DNA from: Actinobacteria bacterium HGW-Actinobacteria-4
GTDB lineage: Bacteria; Actinomycetota; Actinomycetes; Actinomycetales; Demequinaceae
Assembly (NCBI GenBank): GCA_002841315.1
Contig: PHEW01000003.1
Span: 124,001 to 188,000 of the forward strand
Direction of reading: 5' to 3'
Length of the DNA: 64,000 bases
Shown here one piece after another: positions 43,166 to 52,038 of this stretch; the first letter of the stretch is position 1, and each line of letters starts with the position of its first letter. Under the pieces are notes generated by a model that saw only the letters and a program-made list of their open reading frames with translations, made no database searches and had not been told where the DNA came from. A program made the translations under genes and the position numbers.

Positions 43166-44916
43166 GCCGACGCAACCGGGCCACGCTCTCGGCCTGGCAG
43201 AAGCATCTCGTTGACGAGCTGAGGTCACTTGCCAGGGAGCGCCCCCACGACGTCCGGATAGTTCAACAGCCTCGGCTCGACTCTGACGGCGACGCCATCC
43301 TCCGACTCCGGCTCCACACCGCAGATATCCCTCACCGCCCCGACGGGCTGGAACTTGGAGACGACGAGGAGTTCATCGTCAAGATTCGCCCGTCGCTGTT
43401 CTCGCCGCCGAGCGCCGAGGTTGACCACACACGCTTCCTCGGTTTCCCGCACGTCCTCCAAGGGCAGCGGCTCTGTATCTACCTCGATCCCTCCCGCGAG
43501 TGGCGCCCATCCGCCGGAATGGCCGGGTTCCTCAGCCGACTGTGGGAGTGGCTCACCGATGCCTCCGCCGGCGCGTTCGATCCCTCGACCGCGATGTACC
43601 ACGCTGTCGGAGGAGTGCTCCACCACGTCGACGACACGCCCACCATCGTCGTCCGCGAACCCGGGCCGCCGAAGCGCCAGCAGATCGCCCGGCTCATCGC
43701 CCGTTCACCGCACCGATACGACCTCACCTACTCGACCGACCGCGACGGACACCGCACGCCCGTCTTTGTCCTCGCGAGAGACCTGCCCTTCGGCGCGGCA
43801 TCCACCTTCGCGCTGTTCATGACACTCCTGGACGACCCGCACCTTCACCGTGCCGAAGGACGACCACCAGAGGTCTCACCGCAGTCGCCGGCGTTCCTCA
43901 CCTCACTCCTCGCCAGCGCTCTACGAAACCCCGACGGCACCGAGCAGTACTTCGTGCTCGCCGTGCCGCACCCCGCAGGCGGACCGCACCATCTTCTCGG
44001 CGGACGCCTCCCCGCAACTACCGCCGACGCCCTCCGGCGCCTCGCCAAGAAGCACGGCACCGCGATCACCCTCGACCCCGCGATCATCAACGCCGACATC
44101 CCCATCGAATGGTGCAACATGTCCGACGAACGGCAAGAGGTCACAACCCGGCGCGACGACAACCGTCCCGTCAACGCCTTCCAAGGACGGACCGTCCACA
44201 TCTGGGGCTGCGGCGGAATCGGCTCATGGCTCGCCGAATTCATCGCGCGCGCCGGAGCCAGCACCATCACCGTCTGCGACCCCGGCACCATCACCGGCGG
44301 ACTACTCGTGCGACAGAACTACACCGAAGCCGACATCGGCCAGACCAAGGCCGATGCCCTGGCCACACGCCTCCGCGCGATCCGCGACGACCTGACCGTG
44401 ACCGTCGCAGAAGGAAGCGTCCCCGATCCAGCCGTCTCCCTCTCCGCGGACCTCATCATCGACGCCACGGTCAGCCACAGCATCACCACCTACCTCGACA
44501 CCCTCGCCGGCGAAGACCGCACGGCACTCATTGCCCAGGTCGCCACCGACGCCAGGACAGGATCGCTCGGTATCGCCAACATCTGCGCGCCCGATGCCCC
44601 CTGTACGCCGTCTGAGCTTGACGACCAGGCAGGACGCTCGGTAGTGGCCGATGGTGCGCTGGAGCTGTACCACCCACTCTGGGAGGAAGCAGCTGAAGGC
44701 GACGAACTGACTCCCACGAGGGGATGCTCCGTACCCACGTTCCATGGCTCGGCCGCGGACCTCGCTGCCGTGGCCGCGACGCTCGTCAACATGATCGGCC
44801 TGCACCTCCAGCAGACAGAGACACCTGTTTCAGGAACCCACCTCATCGCCTTGCCACACGCACCAGCCGGCCCACGGCATCACTTCCGCCCCGCGGCGTC
44901 GGACTCCCGCGAATGA
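43162..44916 (+). CDS. cap2: CBASS Cap2-like E2-E1 fusion (ThiF/ubiquitin-activating type)
   Basis: A 584-residue protein that activates and attaches the CD-NTase C-terminus to a target. The N-terminal E2-like part has LCIYLDPSREWRPS with candidate catalytic Cys105. The C-terminal ThiF/E1 part has the nucleotide site IWGCGGIGSWLAEF (from 348), TVCDPGTITGGLLVRQNY and the E1 Cys522 in GCSVPTFHGSAAD. This is the Cap2 arrangement of type II CBASS. No Cap3 (JAB) protease gene is found after it, which is unusual. The stop is followed by a short unrelated gene. Confidence 0.88.
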   Translation: MSRRNRATLSAWQKHLVDELRSLARERPHDVRIVQQPRLDSDGDAILRLRLHTADIPHRPDGLELGDDEEFIVKIRPSLFSPPSAEVDHTRFLGFPHVLQGQRLCIYLDPSREWRPSAGMAGFLSRLWEWLTDASAGAFDPSTAMYHAVGGVLHHVDDTPTIVVREPGPPKRQQIARLIARSPHRYDLTYSTDRDGHRTPVFVLARDLPFGAASTFALFMTLLDDPHLHRAEGRPPEVSPQSPAFLTSLLASALRNPDGTEQYFVLAVPHPAGGPHHLLGGRLPATTADALRRLAKKHGTAITLDPAIINADIPIEWCNMSDERQEVTTRRDDNRPVNAFQGRTVHIWGCGGIGSWLAEFIARAGASTITVCDPGTITGGLLVRQNYTEADIGQTKADALATRLRAIRDDLTVTVAEGSVPDPAVSLSADLIIDATVSHSITTYLDTLAGEDRTALIAQVATDARTGSLGIANICAPDAPCTPSELDDQAGRSVVADGALELYHPLWEEAAEGDELTPTRGCSVPTFHGSAADLAAVAATLVNMIGLHLQQTETPVSGTHLIALPHAPAGPRHHFRPAASDSRE

Positions 44917-45070
44917 GGTAGCACAGGGGTTACGTCTGTCCGGGCTCCGACGTACAGTGGAATCCGAGGCAGGTCCTCCTCGATTGTGGGTCCTTCGGGA
45001 CAGCCCAGCTTGGGCGCTCATACACGTACTGCCTCCTCGACGGAGAGACACGTGTGACGAGAGGCCCGCC

Positions 45071-45442
45071 ATGATCCGCCTGATCTGGACGCTCAGCGCC
45101 CACACCCGCTACTACCTGCGCCGCTACATGCCAACCAACCGGCTGCTCGACGCGATCCGACGCCGACCCAACTTGAAGTGGGGCATCCCCGCGATGCTCC
45201 TCGCCGCGCCCTACCTGCTCATCGCGAGTATCTGCACCAACGCCCTCGCTGACGGTGCCCCAGGCTGGCTGCATTTGGTCGTGCTGTGGGCGGTGTGGAA
45301 CGCGATGAAGTTCATCATCATGGGACCGGTCAGCCTCATCCTCCTGATACGTGCCCGGACTTGCGACGCAGTTGCTCGGCGCCGCATGCGCCGACAGGCG
45401 GCCGTACGAGCACTCGGCGTCCCTGGCGCCCATGCCGGCTGA
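45071..45442 (+). CDS. Small membrane protein of unknown function, 123 aa
   Basis: An Arg-rich protein with two hydrophobic helices (IPAMLLAAPYLLIASIC and the stretch near FIIMGPVSLILLI) and basic ends. Similar short proteins of actinobacterial elements are sometimes annotated vaguely; I cannot assign a function. The ATG at 45071 was chosen since the residues before it read like random leader. It separates the CBASS operon from the AAA/subtilisin pair and could be an element backbone gene. Confidence 0.55.
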   Translation: MIRLIWTLSAHTRYYLRRYMPTNRLLDAIRRRPNLKWGIPAMLLAAPYLLIASICTNALADGAPGWLHLVVLWAVWNAMKFIIMGPVSLILLIRARTCDAVARRRMRRQAAVRALGVPGAHAG

Positions 45443-45587
45443 GGGAGTCCAGTGAGCGTCGCCAGGCGCGTCGACGGTCCCGGTCATGCCCTCGTGCCCT
45501 TCCGCGACCGACTGCTCGTGTCGATGTGGGCGAGTGGACATAAGGTCTGAGAAGATTGATCAGGACTGAACGGCGATCGGAGGATGC

Positions 45588-46565
45588 ATGGCACGCGCAG
45601 ACCTGCTCCTCGCACTTGTCCAGTCAGGGGCCGGTGGCGATGATCTCGCGTTCCGACGCGCGGCCGAGGCCCTGATCGCCGAGGAAGAGAACAAGAAGCA
45701 CGGCGTACTGGCGTCCCAACTCGCTGACGCGCTGACTCGCCGCCGGCCGAACACCGGCACCAACGTCACCTCTTTGAGTCGCAACGAGGCATCCAACGGT
45801 CTGTTCTACGAGCAGGAGCCAGAACGCCGGGTGACCGATCTGGTCCTTCCGACCGAGGTGCGTCAAGCTGTCAACCAACTCGTCGAGGAACACCACCGTC
45901 GAGACCTGCTGCGTAGTCACGGAGTCGAACCCCGGCACCGCTTGTTGTTCGTAGGACCGCCAGGCGGCGGGAAGACTTCACTGGCCGAGGCGATCGCCAC
46001 CGAGCTCGCAGTCCCGCTGCTGAGTGTCCGGTATGAAGGGCTCATCGGTAGCTTCCTGGGCGAGACCGCATCCCGCATGGAGACTCTGTTCGCTGCGGTG
46101 CGGGTACGGCCCTGTGTCCTATTTTTCGACGAGTTCGACGTGGTGGCGAAGGAACGAGGCGATACTCACGAGACGGGCGAGATCAAGCGCGTTGTCAGTT
46201 CGCTTCTCCTCCAGGTCGACAAGCTGCCAAGCCACGTCATCGTGATCGCCGCGACCAACCATCCAGAACTTCTTGACCGTGCAGTATGGCGCCGGATGCA
46301 GATGAGGCTCAATCTGCCGAACCCGACCAGGGCTGGCAAGGTCGAATGGCTGCAAGCATGGTCGGCGAGAACAGGCGTCGATTTCGGTCTTTCCGCGCGC
46401 ACTATCGCCGATCGACTCAGCGATGTCAGTTATGCCGAGCTGGAGGAGTTCGCGCTGGACGTCCAACGCCGCTCCATCCTCTCCGGCCCAGAGCCCGACT
46501 CACAAGCAGTCACCCAGCAGCTCCTCAAGCAGTGGTCTGCGCGCGCCGACGTCAGTGAAAAATGA
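45588..46565 (+). CDS. IetA-like AAA+ ATPase of a two-gene defence/incompatibility system
   Basis: A 325-residue AAA ATPase. Walker A is LFVGPPGGGKTSLAEAI (GPPGGGKT at 123-130), Walker B CVLFFDEFDVVAKERGD, sensor 1 VIVIAATNHPELLD and an arginine-finger-like RAVWRRMQMRL. It starts with ATG 45588 after GGAGG and its stop overlaps the subtilisin gene. AAA ATPase plus S8 protease is the IetAS pair, reported as a plasmid incompatibility and phage-defence system. Family assignment rests on this pairing and motifs; the trigger is unknown. Confidence 0.8.
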   Translation: MARADLLLALVQSGAGGDDLAFRRAAEALIAEEENKKHGVLASQLADALTRRRPNTGTNVTSLSRNEASNGLFYEQEPERRVTDLVLPTEVRQAVNQLVEEHHRRDLLRSHGVEPRHRLLFVGPPGGGKTSLAEAIATELAVPLLSVRYEGLIGSFLGETASRMETLFAAVRVRPCVLFFDEFDVVAKERGDTHETGEIKRVVSSLLLQVDKLPSHVIVIAATNHPELLDRAVWRRMQMRLNLPNPTRAGKVEWLQAWSARTGVDFGLSARTIADRLSDVSYAELEEFALDVQRRSILSGPEPDSQAVTQQLLKQWSARADVSEK

Positions 46566-49078
46566 GCCCATCGGCCGATGGAGTCTCGACGTCGAGACCG
46601 GTGATCTTGGGCACGATCTCCCCGCCACGCTCGATCAAGGCACCTGGCGGGGGCGGTTCGCGGGTGAACTTTCTCAGCGAGGGTGAGCGGGTCAGTAGGA
46701 TCGACTCACGATTCGAGGAAACCGTCGCCGCTCTCGGCGCGGAGATCCAACTCGCTCAATCAATCCAGGCTGCCGATCCGCAACTTGTCCTGGTCTTTGA
46801 GGCCCTCGACGAGCAGATAGACCTAACCACCGTCGCCCAAAAACTGGGCCTGGAGATCCTGGTTGAGTCCGAAGGTGCGATAGAACCGACCGACGAGTAT
46901 CAACTCATCAGCAAGAAGCCGCGTAATCCGTTCATCGGCTCCTGCCTCCACGCGGTGTGCCTCAACCAGAAAGCCCTCGACGACCTGCTGTCCTTATGGC
47001 GGACGTGGAAGCAGAGCAAGTCTCTCCCGTATGGCTACTCGCCGTTGAGAGAACTGTTCTCCCACCTCAAGGGCCTGCGTCCGTGGGGTCCGCAAGACCG
47101 CTTGAAGATGCTCGACTGGGACGAACACTTCGCCGACCGGATCACCGATAAGCCACACGCGATCGAGATCGAACTCTGGTATCGACGCTCACCCCTGAAA
47201 CGCCTCGCCAGCCAGCGTGAGGTCACCGCTCTGGTTGAACAGGCTGGAGGACAGGTACATACCTCGGCGGTGATCGAGCAGATCGGCTACCACGGCCTCA
47301 AGTGCACCGTCCCGACCGAGAGCCTGCGGGACCTCGCGCGCGGTGACTTCGATTCCGTTCAGGTCGTCCGTTCCGCCAATGTGATGTACCTAAGGGTGAC
47401 CGGGCAAGGCCTCCCGGTCGCCGGGCCACCCACCGACCCGATATCAGGTCAGGACAGTCCGCTCCCCACAGCTGAACCCGTCGTCTGCCTCCTCGACGGC
47501 GTCCCCGCCGCAAACCATCCGTTGCTGCGGGACCGAGTCATCGTCCATGATCCCGACGACCTTCTGAGCAATGCCACCGTCGAGGAACTGAAACACGGCA
47601 CCTGGATGGCGTCGGCAACGATCTGGGGTGACCGCGGTGCTGGTGAGCCGGCCGCGAATCGCCCCGTGTTGGTGCGCCCCATTCTCACGCCATCAGACGA
47701 GACAGCCGACCGCAGTGAGGAACTGCCCGCAGCCGAACTCGTACCCGATCTCATGTGGCGCGTCTTCCGAGAGCTGTTCGATGGGGAAGGGGCGGAAGGG
47801 CCGGCTGGGTCGCAGATCGCCGTAATCAACCTCTCTGTCGGAGATCCCGCTTCACCCTTTGACTCGATCCTCTCCTCATGGGCGCGGATCATCGACTGGC
47901 TCAGCTACGAGTACGGCGTACTCATCATCGTCTCGGTAGGCAATCATCCCCGACTCAGACTGACGCCGAGCAACTCACGCGAGATCGCCGACCTGGTAGG
48001 CGAAGATCGACGACAAGCCATCCTTGATGCTCAGCAACGTGAGCAGAACAACCGCCGCCCGCTCGCTCCAGCTGAATCGGTCAACGCTCTCACAGTGGGC
48101 GCCCTGCATGACGACGCATCGGGCGCGGACCCGCGGGGCTACGCGCTTGACCCGACGGACGGGCTGCCGAGCCTCAGCCCGATCTCTGCGACTGGGAGCG
48201 GCTATCGGCGGAGCATCAAACCTGATCTCGTCGCTAACGGCGGCCGAGTGATCTTCCGCGACCCGCCGACGCCTGAGGATTCCGTCTCCTTCACCAGCCT
48301 GTCGTCATTGGGGCCGGGGATTCGCGTCGCAACTCCGGCACAGAACAAGGAAGTATTCATCGCTGGCACCAGCCCCGCCGCAGCGCTGGTCACTCGACAG
48401 GCGGCCCGAATCCACGATCTCATCGAGCAGATCACCGCCGGACGCACGATCACCCGCCGCCAGCGAGCATCAGCGATCAAGGCGCTCCTCGTGCACGGCA
48501 CGGGCTTCGTCCACGATCTGTCGACGCAACCGCTGGCTCCCGAAGCTGCGCTGGGCAACGGCAGCATCCAACGAGACTTTGCCGACGGGTGCGCAACTAA
48601 CGAAGCCGTCGTGCTCTTCGTTGGCTCGATTGGTGCGGCACAAGAACAAGAACTACTCTTCCCTCTTCCGGATGGTCTCAATGTCCGCGAGGCCAAGCGA
48701 ATCGACGCAACGCTCGCCTGGCTCAGCCCAGTCAACTGGCGACACCGTCAGTACCGGCGTGCCGCAATGTCCTTCGTCAAGCCGGCCGGCTCGATACCCA
48801 AGCTGCAAACTCCCAGTGGTCTCTCCTCCGACACCACCACTCGTGGTGCCGCAACCGTGCAGCACCAATCGTGGGAGCTGAACAGCACATTTGGCTCTGG
48901 CCAGGGATCGAACATGGTCGTCCGAGTCAAGTGCTTCGAGCAAGCCGGAGGACTCGCGGGCCAGGAGGTGGACTTCGCCGTCGCCCTGTCCCTCTGGGTC
49001 GCTCCGACCGTGAACGTGGACATTTACAATCAGGTCAAGACTCAGGTTGAGACCCGAGTTGCTGTTCGCCCGCAGTAG
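46562..49078 (+). CDS. IetS-like S8 (subtilisin) protease
   Basis: An 838-residue protease partner of the ATPase. After a helical N-terminal region of about 300 residues the S8 domain shows the triad: Asp312 in VCLLDGVPAANH, His345 in ELKHGTWMAS and Ser604 in FIAGTSPAAALV, with the oxyanion Asn461 in SVGNHPR. A beta-rich C-terminal part follows. There is no signal peptide, so it acts in the cytoplasm. It is co-translated with the ATPase (ATGA). It is the last clear cargo gene before the element edge. Confidence 0.85.
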   Translation: MSPSADGVSTSRPVILGTISPPRSIKAPGGGGSRVNFLSEGERVSRIDSRFEETVAALGAEIQLAQSIQAADPQLVLVFEALDEQIDLTTVAQKLGLEILVESEGAIEPTDEYQLISKKPRNPFIGSCLHAVCLNQKALDDLLSLWRTWKQSKSLPYGYSPLRELFSHLKGLRPWGPQDRLKMLDWDEHFADRITDKPHAIEIELWYRRSPLKRLASQREVTALVEQAGGQVHTSAVIEQIGYHGLKCTVPTESLRDLARGDFDSVQVVRSANVMYLRVTGQGLPVAGPPTDPISGQDSPLPTAEPVVCLLDGVPAANHPLLRDRVIVHDPDDLLSNATVEELKHGTWMASATIWGDRGAGEPAANRPVLVRPILTPSDETADRSEELPAAELVPDLMWRVFRELFDGEGAEGPAGSQIAVINLSVGDPASPFDSILSSWARIIDWLSYEYGVLIIVSVGNHPRLRLTPSNSREIADLVGEDRRQAILDAQQREQNNRRPLAPAESVNALTVGALHDDASGADPRGYALDPTDGLPSLSPISATGSGYRRSIKPDLVANGGRVIFRDPPTPEDSVSFTSLSSLGPGIRVATPAQNKEVFIAGTSPAAALVTRQAARIHDLIEQITAGRTITRRQRASAIKALLVHGTGFVHDLSTQPLAPEAALGNGSIQRDFADGCATNEAVVLFVGSIGAAQEQELLFPLPDGLNVREAKRIDATLAWLSPVNWRHRQYRRAAMSFVKPAGSIPKLQTPSGLSSDTTTRGAATVQHQSWELNSTFGSGQGSNMVVRVKCFEQAGGLAGQEVDFAVALSLWVAPTVNVDIYNQVKTQVETRVAVRPQ

Positions 49079-49266
49079 CGAAAGATGATCGCGGTTCGGT
49101 AGTGCGTCGTCGACAACTGTGCGTAGTTCAAGCCCTCAGATCGATTCACATCTTTTGCGTCGACATTGTTTGTGGCGTTGGAACGGGGCGAGTAGTGCGA
49201 AGCGCCTCCCGCGACCGAGCACGCATGCTCCTGAAACCGGGGCGATCGAAGCGCCCTGCGCTCTGA

Positions 49267-49584
49267 CTATCGTGACTGACGTCCACTTGGCCGGACGGTG
49301 ACCCCCTCAGCGACGAGTGCACGTCGGACTGCTTGTTGGCTGACCTGGAACCGCAACCCGACCTCCATCAGGCTCAACCCTCCGGCATATAGCTCGACCG
49401 CTTCGGCGAAGTCGCACGCGTCAAGGCCGCGGCGGCGGATCGGGACAGAACGGCGGACCAGATGCGCAGCGGCAGTGCGGCGATGGATGCTGAACCGCTC
49501 GCCTAGCTCCACCAGGGTCGCGCCCGCCTCGTAGCGGGCCACCAACTCGTCCACCTGCGTCGGGCTCAGAAAGGTTTGAGTCAT
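49267..49584 (-). CDS. Double helix-turn-helix protein, possible element-edge gene
   Basis: A 105-residue protein with two HTH units of the resolvase/Hin kind: LVARYEAGATLVELGERFSI with HRRTAAAHLVRR, and VELYAGGLSLMEVGLRFQVS with QQAVRRALV. The ATG at 49584 was chosen; the 72 upstream residues in the same frame look non-coding. Such proteins are common beside serine recombinases in actinobacteria. It could be a recombination directionality factor or the relic of a recombinase DNA-binding part. Position at the edge of the element supports such a link. The 49079-49266 stretch before it has no gene I can support. Confidence 0.65.
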   Translation of the reverse strand: MTQTFLSPTQVDELVARYEAGATLVELGERFSIHRRTAAAHLVRRSVPIRRRGLDACDFAEAVELYAGGLSLMEVGLRFQVSQQAVRRALVAEGVTVRPSGRQSR

Positions 49585-49738
49585 CCCAACTGCACGCACC
49601 ATCCGCCCCCGCGAGTCCTCTACGGACGGTTCCGACGGCCTCCGATCCCGCCGGTAGACTCCCTGTGACCTGCGAGAAGACACCGTTCTCAGGGCCGGGC
49701 AGGGGTTCTCGAACTCTCTACGGAGGTCCACTCCAACC

Positions 49739-49768
49739 TTGACCGACTTTGCCCGCGACCTCCATAAT
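49739..49768 (+). promoter_or_regulatory. Predicted promoter of the 49818 gene
   Basis: -35 TTGACC (49739-49744), an 18-base spacer and -10 CATAAT (49763-49768), about 50 bases before the ATG. Confidence 0.55.
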
Positions 49769-49817
49769 GGTGAGGCTTGCGCACCGGTGCGGGAGCACAC
49801 TGGGAGGGGAGTGAGTC

Positions 49818-50771
49818 ATGACCACGCTAAAGACAAGCCTGAAGAATCCTAGGAATATCCTCGTGTGGGGAGGCTTCGTTGTCCTCATCGCGCTCGTGGT
49901 GCTGACGTCTTCGCTGAGCCCCGTCGCGATCACTGGCGCGCAAGTTCGAGAGGGTGAGGAGAGTTTCATGTACGTGCAGACAGCCAGGTCAGCCACTATC
50001 ACCCCGGTGTCGGGTGTTGCCGACACCTACACTGTGGTCCTTGAGGAAGTGGATCCCCTGGTGGTGTATTTCTCTGATCGGCCCGCGCGGGACGCCGGTA
50101 CCATCACCAATGAGGGCATGGTCGATGAGGTGTTCGTGGATGGCACGTCGTTTCCCAATGCTGCTCTGACTGTCCCGATATCGGGGGGTGGTGAAACTAC
50201 GGTGGTGTTTACGCTGAGCGAGCCGGAGTTCGACCGGGCCCAGGCCACGATGACCTACACGGCACAGGTGTTGTCTGAAATCCCGGGCGGCCTCGCGCTC
50301 TTCACCGCAGGAGACGCTGATTCGCTCTCCGTTCACACTGGACAGGTGGAGCTCTTCATTGACTCGACATCGTGGTACCGCTGCTTTGGGACGGTCCAGA
50401 ACAAAACCGACCTCACGTTCAATGTGTCCACCTCGGACTTCTCGCCGAGTTCGTCCAGTGACCGATGGGGAAAGATGCCCGCCACGACCCTGAGCCCTGG
50501 CCACACGACGTCATGGACCTTCCGGTGGCACAACTCTGGAACTAGTAGCGACTCGGCAGAGCAGAGTCCCCAGGTGGTTTACAAGACGACGGACTCCGCT
50601 GGCCGGGGCTACAGTGTCGAGTTCGGAATGGGTTGTCAGACTGCGTGGACCGGGCATGGCGTGGCTCTCAGTAGCGACACGACCTGCGATTACGACACGT
50701 TCGCGTCGCCGTTTACCTGCCGATTCCGCACCGGCGACCGCAACGCTCACTTCTACTTGGACGACCGCTAG
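49818..50771 (+). CDS. Membrane-anchored extracytoplasmic protein of unknown function
   Basis: A 317-residue protein with one N-terminal membrane segment (ILVWGGFVVLIALVVLTSSL), the rest outside the membrane and beta-rich. A first domain (residues 50-150) is followed by a second with SWYRCFGTVQNKTDLTFNVS and the Trp/Gly-rich SWTFRWHNSGTSSD. The second part faintly recalls the aegerolysin fold (a tail-like strand, then a glycine loop and a Y-x-T strand) but I cannot claim it. Two cysteine pairs lie near the end (GMGCQTAW, TCDYDTFASPFTC). A good promoter stands upstream. Confidence 0.6.
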   Translation: MTTLKTSLKNPRNILVWGGFVVLIALVVLTSSLSPVAITGAQVREGEESFMYVQTARSATITPVSGVADTYTVVLEEVDPLVVYFSDRPARDAGTITNEGMVDEVFVDGTSFPNAALTVPISGGGETTVVFTLSEPEFDRAQATMTYTAQVLSEIPGGLALFTAGDADSLSVHTGQVELFIDSTSWYRCFGTVQNKTDLTFNVSTSDFSPSSSSDRWGKMPATTLSPGHTTSWTFRWHNSGTSSDSAEQSPQVVYKTTDSAGRGYSVEFGMGCQTAWTGHGVALSSDTTCDYDTFASPFTCRFRTGDRNAHFYLDDR

Positions 50772-51099
50772 CGTCAGTGTGCCATGCGGCATCGGATAGT
50801 TTGGTCAATCGGCCTCGACGCCGGGGATCGACGCTAGTCGGAGCCGATCTATCGCGGGCCACGTGCCTCGCTAGGTGGCATGGCGTTCATTTCTGAGTGT
50901 CGTGCGAAGTCGAGCGACGCGAGGTAAACCAGTTTGGAGTGGGGCCGGGACTGGTGACGGAAGACCTCGGTGTTCTCGACCAGCTCATTGGCGACGGTCA
51001 CCGAGACGCTGGATCGACAAGAAGTTGCCATGTGTTCGAGTCAGCTTCAGCGAGCTGCACCAACACCGCGTACCCGCACCCGTGACTAAGGACAATGCG
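50772..51099. other. Intergenic region, no supported gene
   Basis: Only low-quality reading frames are found in this 328-base stretch. It includes the leader of the gene at 51100 and possibly decayed sequence near the element edge. Confidence 0.4.
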
Positions 51100-51459
51100 A
51101 TGCATGAAGTGCGGTCTCTCACGGGCTCAGCAGATGCTTTCACTGCGCACCTCGACCAGTCGATCACTGGCGGCAGCGTCTCGGCGTCGATTGAGCACCG
51201 GGACGAACTCGTGATCGGCGACGCGCGCATGATCCTGCGAACCTTCGAGCGATACAGTCTGACAGGTGGGAATCGACTCACGTTATCCGTCAGCACACTC
51301 GCTGTTGGCGACCGCTTGGAAGTTGCGCTCACGACCTCTGGCGGGAGCCAGGCCGTGTTCTTCAAGGTCAACGTTTTTGGTGAGCAAGCGTTCATGGCGC
51401 GGGCCATTGAGGCAGTCGAGTCCTTCGGCCGCGATCAGGGAGCCTACACGGCGCCGTAG
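51100..51459 (+). CDS. DUF6054-like small protein
   Basis: A 119-residue protein matching the DUF6054 pattern as I remember it: GSVSASIEHRDELVIGD, a basic ERYSLTGGNRLTLSVS strand, then TTSGGSQAVFFKVNVFGEQA near the C-terminus. The function of the family is unknown. The ATG 51100 has AAGGAC upstream; a GTG at 51082 is also in frame. It may lie either just inside or outside the element, because the tRNA-like scar follows at 51579. Confidence 0.6.
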   Translation: MHEVRSLTGSADAFTAHLDQSITGGSVSASIEHRDELVIGDARMILRTFERYSLTGGNRLTLSVSTLAVGDRLEVALTTSGGSQAVFFKVNVFGEQAFMARAIEAVESFGRDQGAYTAP

Positions 51460-51547
51460 TCCCATGACTCGGCGAGTGTGTAGACCGTGCCCTTCGTGTG
51501 CGATCAGCGACCATCTCGAGTTCGTCCTCGGGCGTGAAGGGACGATG

Positions 51548-51568
51548 GTGTTGACGAATCGTGTTGAC
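51548..51568. repeat. Direct repeat GTGTTGAC x2 near the tRNA-like scar
   Basis: GTGTTGAC at 51548-51555 and again at 51561-51568, separated by GAATC. It lies just before the tRNA-like 3' fragment; it could be part of an attachment site or accidental. Confidence 0.35.
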
Positions 51569-51578
51569 CGGTTCGTCG

Positions 51579-51614
51579 TGGGGGTCAGGGGTTCGAGTCT
51601 GCTCGGCCCCACCA
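51579..51614 (+). other. tRNA-like 3' end (T-arm, acceptor, CCA) without the rest: possible att scar
   Basis: GTGGGGGTCAGGGGTTCGAG followed by TCTGCTCGGCCCCACCA resembles the 3' end of a tRNA (T-loop TTCGAGT, acceptor CGGCCCC, CCA), close to an alanine tRNA. The T-stem mispairs at one position and the D- and anticodon arms are missing upstream, so no tRNA gene is present. Fragments like this are left where elements integrate into tRNA genes. Confidence 0.55.
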
Positions 51615-51758
51615 TCAGGCGTTCCCGAGAAAGTCGTCGACCCTGTGCTCGTACGCTGAGGCGTCCGCATCCCAGATTGCAGAGTGTTCGCCCCGATCAG
51701 TAATCCACACCGAGTTGGGCACGTCGCCGTCCGCGTGAAGGTCACTCCGGATAAGCAC

Positions 51759-52004
51759 TCAGTCGACGCGCACCGTCTTGATGCGGGCCGTGTGTCCGCG
51801 CACGATCGTCACCCTCGATGGTGCAACGCCCAGATGCTCGGCGAGCACTCGTTCCACGGCGGCGTTGGCCTTGCCGTCGGCCGCAGGTTCGCGGACCATG
51901 ACCACCAACATGCCGCCAGGTCCCTCCTCGACCGCAGGGCCGCGACGGCTACCGGGCTTGACGTGCACGCGCACGCGCGAGGCGCCCGCCGTGGACTTGG
52001 TCAC
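51759..52004 (-). CDS. DUF167 (YggU) family protein
   Basis: An 81-residue protein with the family core RVRVHVKPGSRRGPAVEEGP and GKANAAVERVLAEHLGVAPS, followed by RVTIVRGHTARIKTVRVD. YggU proteins have a small alpha/beta fold and unknown biochemical role; they are usually chromosomal. GTG start at 52004. It is the first clearly chromosomal-looking gene right of the element. Confidence 0.85.
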   Translation of the reverse strand: MTKSTAGASRVRVHVKPGSRRGPAVEEGPGGMLVVMVREPAADGKANAAVERVLAEHLGVAPSRVTIVRGHTARIKTVRVD

Positions 52005-52038
52005 AGACAGACAAACTGTGGCGTGCTTCGAAACAGCC

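Noticed and set aside
51540-51614. Complete tRNA-Ala gene
   Set aside because: Only the T-arm, acceptor 3' strand and CCA are present; D-arm and anticodon arm cannot be folded from the upstream bases.
51283-51745. Minus-strand proteins reading GPSRLEPLTPTT and GGAEQTRTPDPHDEP
   Set aside because: These are translations across the tRNA-like fragment, a known annotation artefact; no start signals or family match.
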